NCBI GenBank assembly: GCA_012514855.1
Contig: JAAYZL010000542.1
Location: 1 to 12,561, forward strand
Length of the DNA: 12,561 nucleotides
Source: Clostridiales bacterium
GTDB lineage: Bacteria > Bacillota_A > Clostridia > Christensenellales > Aristaeellaceae
Direction of reading: 5' to 3'
Shown here: positions 8,021-12,561 of the stretch, in pieces
Position numbering within the stretch: position 1 is the first letter of the stretch
How the letters are laid out: every line of letters starts with the position of its first letter
Translations under genes and position numbers: made by a program
The notes under the pieces: model-generated
What the model was told of the DNA's origin: nothing
Database searches by the model: none
What the model saw: only the letters and a program-made list of their open reading frames with translations

Positions 8021-9541
8021 TCACGCCCCTTTTCCCGCCGCGCCGATCGCCGCCAGGCGCATCACGCTGTTTTCGCTGATGTCGTCGCACTCGATGACGC
8101 CGGCGATGCGCCCCGTGTTCATCACGGCGATCCGGTCCGACAGCGTGATCAGCTCCGGCAGGTCGGAGCTGAAGCACAGCACGGAGATGCCGCTGAGCGC
8201 GATATCGTTCAGCAGCCGGAGTATCTCCACCTTCGCGCCGACGTCGATGCCGCGGGTCGGGTCGTTGACGATCAGGATTTGCGGCTTCGTCCCGAGGCAG
8301 ATCGAGAGCATGACCTTCTGCTGGTTTCCGCCGGAGAGGCTGCTCGGCCTGTCGTAGATGGAATTCAGCGTGATCGAGAACTGCCGGACGAAGTCGAGCG
8401 TGTAGTTTTCGACCGCCTTCGTCGACATCAGGCCGTGAACGGCGAGCTTGTCCAGCGCCGGCGCGGCCATGTTCTCCGCGACCGACATGTTGAACAGCAG
8501 CCCCGCGTCCTTGCGGTTGTTGCTCAGGAACACGACGCCCTCCCGGATCAGCGCCATCGGCGTGATGCTGCGGATCTCCCTGCCGTTGACGAACAGCCTT
8601 CCCGTGTCCTTTCCGTGCAGGCCGAACAGCATGCGCGAGAACTCGTAGGTGCCGGAGCCCTCGAGCCCGAACACGCCCATGATCTCGCCGAGGCGGACGC
8701 TGAGCGAGGCGTCCAGCAGCGTCTTTCCCTTCGAGAAATTCCGCGCCTCCAGCGCGACCGGGACGCCCCCCGGCACCGCGCACTGTTTTTTCGAGTAGAC
8801 GTTCTTCTCGAAATCGCGGCCGACCATGCTGCTGATCAGCGTGTTTTCGGTCAGGTTCGCGTCGTTTTCAAAGGTGTTGACGTACATCCCGTCGCGCAGC
8901 ACCGTGATGCGGTTCGAAATTTCGAGCACCTCGGAGATCCTGTGCGAGATGTAGATGATGGAGATGCCGTCGTCCCGGAGCCGCTTCAAGATGCGCATCA
9001 GGTTCTCCGTCTCCTGCGTGTTGAGGCCGGACGTCGGCTCGTCGAGCAATATGATCTTCGCGTTCGCCGACAGCGCGCGCAGTATCTCGACCATCTGCTG
9101 CATCGAAAGCCGCAGGTCGCCCATCTTCGCGGTCGGGTCGACCTCGAAATCGAAGCGCTTCGCCGCCTGCCGGACGCGCCGGATCAGCTCTTTTTTCGGA
9201 ATGAGCCTGCGCGCGCCCTCGGGGTAGGGGAACACGTTCTCGTAGACGGCGAGGTTTTCAAAGATCGACAGTTCCTGGTGCACGATGGCGATGCCCGCCG
9301 CGCGCGAGACCATCGGGTGAAACGCCGAAAACCGCTTCCCGTCCACGGCGATCTCGCCCGAATCCGGCGCGTGCTCGCCCGAGAGCACCTTGATCAGCGT
9401 CGACTTTCCGGCGCCGTTTTCCCCGAGCAGCGTGTGAATCTCGCCCCTTTTGACGGACACGCTGACATCCCTGAGCGCCTGGACGACCCCGAAGCTCTTC
9501 GAGACCCCGCGAATCTCCAGAATATTCCCGCTTTGCTCCAT
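8021..9541 (-). CDS. Sugar ABC transporter double ATPase (RbsA/MglA-like)
   Basis: This 506-residue protein holds two fused nucleotide-binding domains, as in RbsA/MglA. Domain 1 (about 1-240) has Walker A 'GENGAGKST' (40-48), Q-loop Q89, a weakened signature 'LRLSMQQ' (143-149), and Walker B 'IILLDEP' (163-169). Domain 2 (about 255-500) has a degenerate Walker A ('GLEGSGTYE'), an intact signature 'LSGGNQQ' (402-408), and a Walker B ending N426-D427 instead of D-E. The pairing implies one competent ATP site (Walker A of domain 1 with the signature of domain 2) and one dead site. The start is ATG 9541, with GGAGGGAAGGG just upstream; a TTG at 9562 lies in front of that ribosome site and is rejected. 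It energises the two permeases encoded downstream; the substrate is probably a monosaccharide. Confidence 0.95.
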   Translation of the reverse strand: MEQSGNILEIRGVSKSFGVVQALRDVSVSVKRGEIHTLLGENGAGKSTLIKVLSGEHAPDSGEIAVDGKRFSAFHPMVSRAAGIAIVHQELSIFENLAVYENVFPYPEGARRLIPKKELIRRVRQAAKRFDFEVDPTAKMGDLRLSMQQMVEILRALSANAKIILLDEPTSGLNTQETENLMRILKRLRDDGISIIYISHRISEVLEISNRITVLRDGMYVNTFENDANLTENTLISSMVGRDFEKNVYSKKQCAVPGGVPVALEARNFSKGKTLLDASLSVRLGEIMGVFGLEGSGTYEFSRMLFGLHGKDTGRLFVNGREIRSITPMALIREGVVFLSNNRKDAGLLFNMSVAENMAAPALDKLAVHGLMSTKAVENYTLDFVRQFSITLNSIYDRPSSLSGGNQQKVMLSICLGTKPQILIVNDPTRGIDVGAKVEILRLLNDIALSGISVLCFSSDLPELITLSDRIAVMNTGRIAGVIECDDISENSVMRLAAIGAAGKGA

Positions 9542-9567
9542 ATGCCCTTCCCTCCGATACAAAACAC

Positions 9568-9597
9568 GGCTATCCGGAACCTGCGTTCCGAATAGCC
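9568..9597 (-). promoter_or_regulatory. Intercistronic stem-loop between binding protein and ATPase
   Basis: A 13-bp inverted repeat (9568-9580 with 9585-9597, a single G-U-type mismatch) encloses a 4-nt loop. On the - strand it is followed by GTGTTTTG. It lies between the binding-protein stop and the ATPase ribosome site. Such stems in binding-protein operons act as partial terminators or protect the upstream mRNA, giving more binding protein than ATPase. The structure is seen; the role is inferred. Confidence 0.65.
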
Positions 9598-9613
9598 ATG
9601 CGTCTCGGTGCGT

Positions 9614-10624
9614 TTAGCCGTAGAAGCTGGAGTCCAGCATCGGCATGTTCTCGATCATGAAGTTGTCGACGTTGTCCTGCGTGATGAACACGGTGCCGTT
9701 GTAGCAGACCTCGGGGACGGCGTTGATCCCGGCCGCGGCGTTGTCGCCGGAGAGCGGCAGGCCCTGCATGCCGTTCTGCACGATGCCGTTGAGGATCAGA
9801 AGCGCCAGGAACGGCATCGAGGCGGTCTTGTTGACCAAGGTGCAGTTCAGGTAGCCGTTCTTGATGTACTCGAGCGTCAGCACCTCGCGGTCGTGCACGA
9901 TCGCGGTGATCGAGCCGGGCGCCTTGCCGAGCTCCTCCATCGCGGCGCCGATGCCCGCGCCGGAGCTCGAGTCGAGGCCGACGATCGCGGTCATCTCGGT
10001 GTAGTTGTTGAAGGCGGTCTTGGCCTGCTCGATGGCGGTCTCGGTCACGGCCTTGTCGTCGAGCTTCGCGATGACCTCCCAGGTGGAGTTCTCCGCGAGA
10101 TAGTCCTCGAATCCGGCCAGCTTCTGGTCGGTGTTCGCGGCGCCCCAGTTGCCCATCACGACGACCTTTCCGCCCGCGCCGCCGTACTCGATCAGCTTCA
10201 TCGCGGTCTTCTTGCCGGAGTCGTAGTTGTCCAGGCCGATGTAGGAGACCACATTGGCGCCCGCCATCGTGGACTCGATCGCCACGACCGGGATGCCCGC
10301 CTCGGCGGCGGCCTGAATGCCGGGCAAAATGGAGGCGTCGAAGATCGGCACGATGATCCCGTCCGGGCCCTTCGTGATGGTCTGCTCCATCGCGGCGGCC
10401 TGCCCCTGCGGGTCCCAGTCGTCGACGCCGGCCTTGACGACCTTTACGCCGAGCTTTTCGGCAGCATACTCAAAGCCCTGATGCACGTCGTACCAGTAGG
10501 GATGGTTGTTGTTGACGCCGACGTAGTAGTACGTGACCTCCTTTTCCTCGGCCAGCGCGGCGGATGCGGCCGAGAGCAGCAGAACAAGCGCGGTCAATAG
10601 AGCGAGCAACTTTGTTCCTTTCAT
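9614..10624 (-). CDS. Sugar ABC transporter substrate-binding protein (RbsB-like)
   Basis: This 336-residue exported protein belongs to the periplasmic-binding-protein type-1 family (PF13407). Its signal peptide is residues 1-25 (MKGTK basic start, hydrophobic 6-20, cleavage after ALA before EEKE). The mature protein opens with 'VTYYYVGVNNNHPYWYDVHQGFEYAA', the family's first strand and ligand loop. Later come 'GIIVPIFDASILPGIQAAAEAGIPVVAIEST', 'YIGLDNYDSG', and 'AIVGLDSSSGAGIGAAMEELGK'. There is no lipobox Cys, unusual for a monoderm-type importer. AAGGAGG lies 7 nt before the ATG. It is the first gene of the importer operon, preceded by a strong promoter and a candidate DeoR site, and followed by a stem-loop. 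The family is certain; the ligand (ribose-, galactose- or other sugar-like) cannot be told from sequence alone. Confidence 0.95.
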   Translation of the reverse strand: MKGTKLLALLTALVLLLSAASAALAEEKEVTYYYVGVNNNHPYWYDVHQGFEYAAEKLGVKVVKAGVDDWDPQGQAAAMEQTITKGPDGIIVPIFDASILPGIQAAAEAGIPVVAIESTMAGANVVSYIGLDNYDSGKKTAMKLIEYGGAGGKVVVMGNWGAANTDQKLAGFEDYLAENSTWEVIAKLDDKAVTETAIEQAKTAFNNYTEMTAIVGLDSSSGAGIGAAMEELGKAPGSITAIVHDREVLTLEYIKNGYLNCTLVNKTASMPFLALLILNGIVQNGMQGLPLSGDNAAAGINAVPEVCYNGTVFITQDNVDNFMIENMPMLDSSFYG

Positions 10625-10683
10625 GGTTCAACCTCCTTACATCTCTGTTCATGTCGTGCGATTTGCCCCACGGGTGCGACCTT

Positions 10684-10712
10684 AAAATATCATATATTCG
10701 GCAAACTGTCAA
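10684..10712 (-). promoter_or_regulatory. Promoter of the importer operon
   Basis: On the - strand, TTGACA (10712-10707) and TATTTT (10689-10684) are 17 bp apart, with TGA just before the -10 (an extended -10). Transcription should start near 10677, giving a leader of about 53 nt. The candidate DeoR site lies about 20 bp upstream of the -35. Confidence 0.75.
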
Positions 10713-10732
10713 CAGAAATATTTTTCATTTGG

Positions 10733-10753
10733 ATGTCTATTTCAACATTTTGG
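10733..10753. promoter_or_regulatory. Candidate DeoR operator, copy 2
   Basis: This 21-bp stretch matches the region at 5158-5178 at 16 of 21 positions (shared core GTCYATTTSAACATTT). It lies upstream of the importer -35, in the opposite orientation relative to the gene it would control. An additional CATTTGG at 10726-10732 extends the repeat towards the promoter. Confidence 0.5.
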
Positions 10754-10942
10754 CTGCTTGCGGCGGGCGGCGCAGGGGCGGGGGATCGGGCGGGGAATAG
10801 GGCGCCCGGCTTCGGCGATATCGCCATCACTCCGCCCGCTCCTTTTGCCGCCATGCGTTGCTTCGCGCTGCCGCTTCAGATCGGCTCGCATGCCCACAAT
10901 GTGCATAAGAATAATTATGATTATTTGTCTGATACTACGGTA

Positions 10943-10972
10943 TTGTGGTCAAGAATCCCCCTGTGTTATAAT
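10943..10972 (+). promoter_or_regulatory. Promoter of the GntR/FCD regulator gene
   Basis: A perfect -10 TATAAT (10967-10972) lies 18 bp after a weak -35 TTGTGG (10943-10948). The predicted start (about 10979) is immediately before the GTATAC-centred site at 10982-10995, an arrangement suited to autorepression. Confidence 0.6.
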
Positions 10973-10981
10973 TCTGAAAAC

Positions 10982-10995
10982 GATGTATACAATAT
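10982..10995. promoter_or_regulatory. GntR/FCD operator, copy 1
   Basis: GATGTATACAATAT contains the palindrome TGTATACA. FadR/FCD-subfamily GntR proteins commonly bind sites built on a GT-N2-AC core, which GTATAC fits. The site lies at the predicted transcription start of the GntR gene, and an exact 14-bp copy is at 11795-11808. Confidence 0.65.
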
Positions 10996-11019
10996 ATTTG
11001 TCAGCTTGGAGTGTGGGAT

Positions 11020-11718
11020 ATGCGCGACGATCTGGAAAGAGTCATAGACGTGCTGGAGCAGCCGGGGATAAAATCAAAGTATCGCTCGCTGATGGACATC
11101 GTCTATGATCAACTGCAGGACGACATACTGTCCGGAAAGCTCCCGCCCAATTCCCCGCTGAACACAAGCGAGATCGCGCTGAACATGAAGATCAGCCGCA
11201 CCCCGGTTCGGGAGGCGATCAACAAGCTGGCGTCCGTGGGGCTCGTCAACAAGACGAACCACAAGGAATCGAAGGTCTCGAGCTTCATGGGCGACGAGAT
11301 TCACGAGATCTACTACGTGCGCGCGGCCCTGGAGGGGCTGGCGGCGAGAACCGCGGCGAAGTCCATGAGCCGGGCGGACAAGGAGGCGCTTTTGCTTCTC
11401 GCGCAGCAGTCGAAGCAGCTCGCCGAGACGGGCGACCTCGAGCGGTTCATGGAGAACAACTACCGGTTCCACCACCTGATCTACAAGTACGTCACGACGC
11501 CGCTGATCCGGGCCGTGATCGAGCAGTTTTACATCATCTCCCGCCAGTACCGAAACATCGGCTACGAGCTGAAGGACCGCAACCACTCCGTCTCCGAGGA
11601 GCACGCCCTGATCGCCGAGAGCATCTGCGCCGGCAACGAGGACGACGCGGAGAAGTACGGGAGGCTGCACCACCAGCAGACGATGATGGTGATTCAGGAG
11701 CAGTTCCAGGCGAAGTAG
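11020..11718 (+). CDS. GntR-family regulator, FCD (FadR-type) subfamily
   Basis: This 232-residue regulator has a GntR winged helix at about residues 20-85 ('VYDQLQDDILSGKLPP', 'LNTSEIALNMKISRTPVREAINKLASVGLV') and an all-helical FCD ligand domain at about 90-225. The FCD metal-site histidines appear as H151 ('NYRFHH'), H195 ('EEHALI') and H217 ('RLHHQQ'), with the usual 22-residue spacing between the last two. The expected Asp four residues before the first His is N147, which may weaken metal binding. FCD regulators usually sense carboxylates or sugar acids. The start is ATG 11020 with GGAG 8 nt upstream; GTG 11011 overlaps the ribosome site. It is transcribed towards the damaged second binding-protein gene, and identical GTATAC-containing sites precede both, so it probably represses itself and that downstream gene. 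Confidence 0.93.
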   Translation: MRDDLERVIDVLEQPGIKSKYRSLMDIVYDQLQDDILSGKLPPNSPLNTSEIALNMKISRTPVREAINKLASVGLVNKTNHKESKVSSFMGDEIHEIYYVRAALEGLAARTAAKSMSRADKEALLLLAQQSKQLAETGDLERFMENNYRFHHLIYKYVTTPLIRAVIEQFYIISRQYRNIGYELKDRNHSVSEEHALIAESICAGNEDDAEKYGRLHHQQTMMVIQEQFQAK

Positions 11719-11958
11719 CCCGCTGCGGCGGCGCCCCCCTCCGCGGCGCTTCCCGCGGAAGGGTGGAAACCGGCATGGGGGCATTGCGGCCTATGATGTA
11801 TACAATATGCAAGATATGGGAAACGCGGCGCGGGGACTGCGGAGAGGGCGGGGGGTGGCGAAAGAAACCGGGCGGCTCGGGGAATCAAAAATCCCGCTTG
11901 GGCGGTTCACACTGCAAGTCGCGGCGGAAGCCGTGAAATAAAAGAGAGGGATTTGTCA
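11719..11958. other. Leader region of the second binding-protein gene
   Basis: This 240-bp GC-rich gap has a short inverted repeat CCGCGG-N6-CCGCGG (11741-11758), which has no T-tract and so is a weak terminator candidate for the GntR gene. It also holds the second GntR site at 11795-11808. I find no convincing -35/-10 pair; TACAAT at 11801-11806, inside the GntR site, is the best -10 candidate. No gene is seen. Confidence 0.5.
11795..11808. promoter_or_regulatory. GntR/FCD operator, copy 2
   Basis: An exact 14-bp copy (GATGTATACAATAT) of the site at 10982-10995, located 150 bp before the second binding-protein gene. It overlaps the best -10 candidate (TACAAT) there, consistent with repression by the adjacent GntR protein. 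Confidence 0.65.
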
Positions 11959-12351
11959 ATGAAGAACCTGGTTTCCCTGTTCCTGGCACTGGCGATGATG
12001 CTGGCCCTCGTCCCCGCGGCGATGGCAGACGATCCCATTGAAATCGGCGTCATCAGCTACAACTGGGCCAACACCTTTCAGAGCTACCTGAACGCGGGCT
12101 TCAGGTACTGGAACGAGCGGTACGACAGCGTGAACATCACACTCTATGACGGCGAGAACGACCAGGCCATCGAGAACGACAAGATCGACACCGCCGCCGC
12201 GCAGACGGTCATCGAAAAGGCGCGCGCGGCCGGCGTGCCGGTCGTCTTCTACAACAGGATGCCCGCCCCGGAGGCGCTCGCCTCCTATGACTATTGCCTG
12301 TGCGTCGGCGTCACGACGCGCAACCAGGGCAAGCTGCAGGGCGAGTTCTAG
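11959..12351 (+). pseudogene. Truncated MglB-like sugar-binding protein gene
   Basis: The readable part encodes 130 residues of an exported galactose/glucose-type binding protein (MglB-like, PF13407), where about 310-340 are expected. The signal peptide is residues 1-23 (cleavage after AMA). 'IEIGVISYNWANTFQ' is the first strand and ligand loop; 'LYDGENDQAIENDKID', 'AAAQTVIEKARAAGVPVVFYNRMP', 'ALASYDY' and 'LQGE' align with E. coli MglB. Two lesions are visible. Between 'NDKID' and 'AAAQTVIEK' about 16 residues found in MglB (the strand ending near 'INLVDP') are absent, with frame kept. Then the reading stops at TAG 12349 right after 'QGEF', where homologues continue. The following DNA is a hairpin-rich repeat, so insertion is likely. 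GAGAGGG lies 8 nt before ATG 11959. It was probably the first gene of another importer operon continuing beyond the window. Any product would lack the second lobe and be non-functional. Confidence 0.8.
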
Positions 12352-12561
12352 GCAACCGCTGATTTATTCGGCGGCGGGCCTGCCGGCCGCTTTTCCGCCC
12401 CCACAAGGTTGGTTTCCCTTTGGGAAACCAAGTCGCTACGCGACCGTGCGATTCAAATGAATTTGAATCGCACGCCGTTGTCGCTCATCCGGTCGCCGTA
12501 GCGCTGCTACGGCTCCCTTCTGGCTCCGTGTGGGGACGAAAAATCGCCTCGGCAATCCACC
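12346..12561. repeat. Nested-hairpin palindromic element, MITE/REP-like, runs off the window
   Basis: After the point where binding-protein similarity ends, the DNA is non-coding and packed with inverted repeats. There is a 10-bp stem (12409-12431, loop TTT), a 5-bp stem (12432-12444), a perfect 14-bp stem with 2-nt gap (12445-12474) and an 8-bp stem (12495-12513). All are enclosed by an outer arm pair 12391-12405/12529-12543 matching at 13 of 15 positions. The element would fold as a multi-branched cloverleaf. It encodes no transposase. The left boundary is approximate and the right boundary lies outside. A non-autonomous transposable repeat is most likely; a structured RNA or a dimer-resolution/attachment-type site are alternatives. 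Confidence 0.7.

Larger units (their letters stand above)
10625..11019. other. Divergent control region between importer operon and GntR gene
   Basis: This 395-bp non-coding region carries, from left to right, the importer leader and promoter, the candidate DeoR site, a GC-rich stretch with a perfect 12-bp palindrome GGCGATATCGCC (10814-10825), an AT-rich AATAATTATGATTATT (10910-10925), the GntR promoter and the GntR site. I see no credible small gene in it. Confidence 0.65.

Noticed and set aside
4981..8357. Long open frames antisense to the cyclase, DeoR, permease and ATPase genes (4981-7749 - strand and 5541-8357 + strand)
   Set aside because: They lie on the opposite strand or another frame of well-identified genes and have biased, non-globular composition.
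9542..9562. TTG start giving MYRREGH before the ATPase
   Set aside because: Those codons are the ribosome site itself (GGAGGGAAGGG) for ATG 9541.
10733..11108. Small + strand open frames between the importer and GntR genes
   Set aside because: They have no ribosome site, cross the promoters and operators, and one simply runs into the GntR gene in a wrong frame.
12391..12543. CRISPR array or tRNA-like gene in the hairpin region
   Set aside because: The stems are all different in sequence, so there are no direct repeats with spacers; no anticodon arm or CCA-type acceptor layout is recognisable.

Overview
The window is a GC-rich stretch of bacterial chromosome holding ten protein-coding genes (one of them broken), several readable promoters and operators, and a palindrome-rich repeat at the right edge. 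Strong AAGGAGG-type ribosome sites, TTGACA/TATAAT promoters, short signal peptides of the 'LLALLTALVLLLSAASAALAEE' style and the GntR/DeoR/RbsABC content point to a GC-rich Bacillota member, probably an uncultured Clostridia/Christensenellales-like gut bacterium. That placement is an inference from style; there is no rRNA or marker gene here.

Layout. (1) 1-1766, + strand: a control region with two promoters and two identical LacI-type palindromes drives a two-gene operon, an Anabaena-sensory-rhodopsin-transducer-like (ASRT, PF07100) small protein and a creatinase-like M24 protein that has lost metal ligands. (2) 2009-2713, - strand: a secreted protein of two FxLYD-like repeats with its own strong promoter. 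(3) 2956-5117, + strand: glucose-6-phosphate dehydrogenase (zwf) followed 17 nt later by a cyclase/kynurenine-formamidase-family hydrolase. (4) 5272-10624: a DeoR-family regulator (+) converging on a four-gene - strand ribose/galactose-type ABC importer operon (binding protein, double ATPase, two permeases). A shared motif upstream of both the deoR-like gene and the importer operon is a candidate DeoR operator. (5) 11020-11718, +: a GntR/FCD regulator whose promoter carries a GATGTATACAATAT site, repeated exactly 813 bp further on, upstream of (6) a second, MglB-like binding-protein gene. That gene is damaged twice: an apparent 48-nt in-frame internal deletion, then an abrupt stop where a nested-hairpin repeat (about 12346-12561) begins and runs off the window.

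Together this looks like a carbohydrate (or small polar metabolite) uptake and catabolism locus under three local regulators (LacI-type in trans, DeoR, GntR). The importer brings in a substrate sensed by the DeoR protein (expected ligand: a phosphorylated sugar). The ASRT protein, from what is known of its superfamily, may bind a small molecule, and the M24 and cyclase proteins are hydrolases of unknown substrate. zwf supplies NADPH and pentose-phosphate entry. The most distinctive parts are the rhodopsin-free ASRT/M24 operon and the structured element interrupting the second binding-protein gene.
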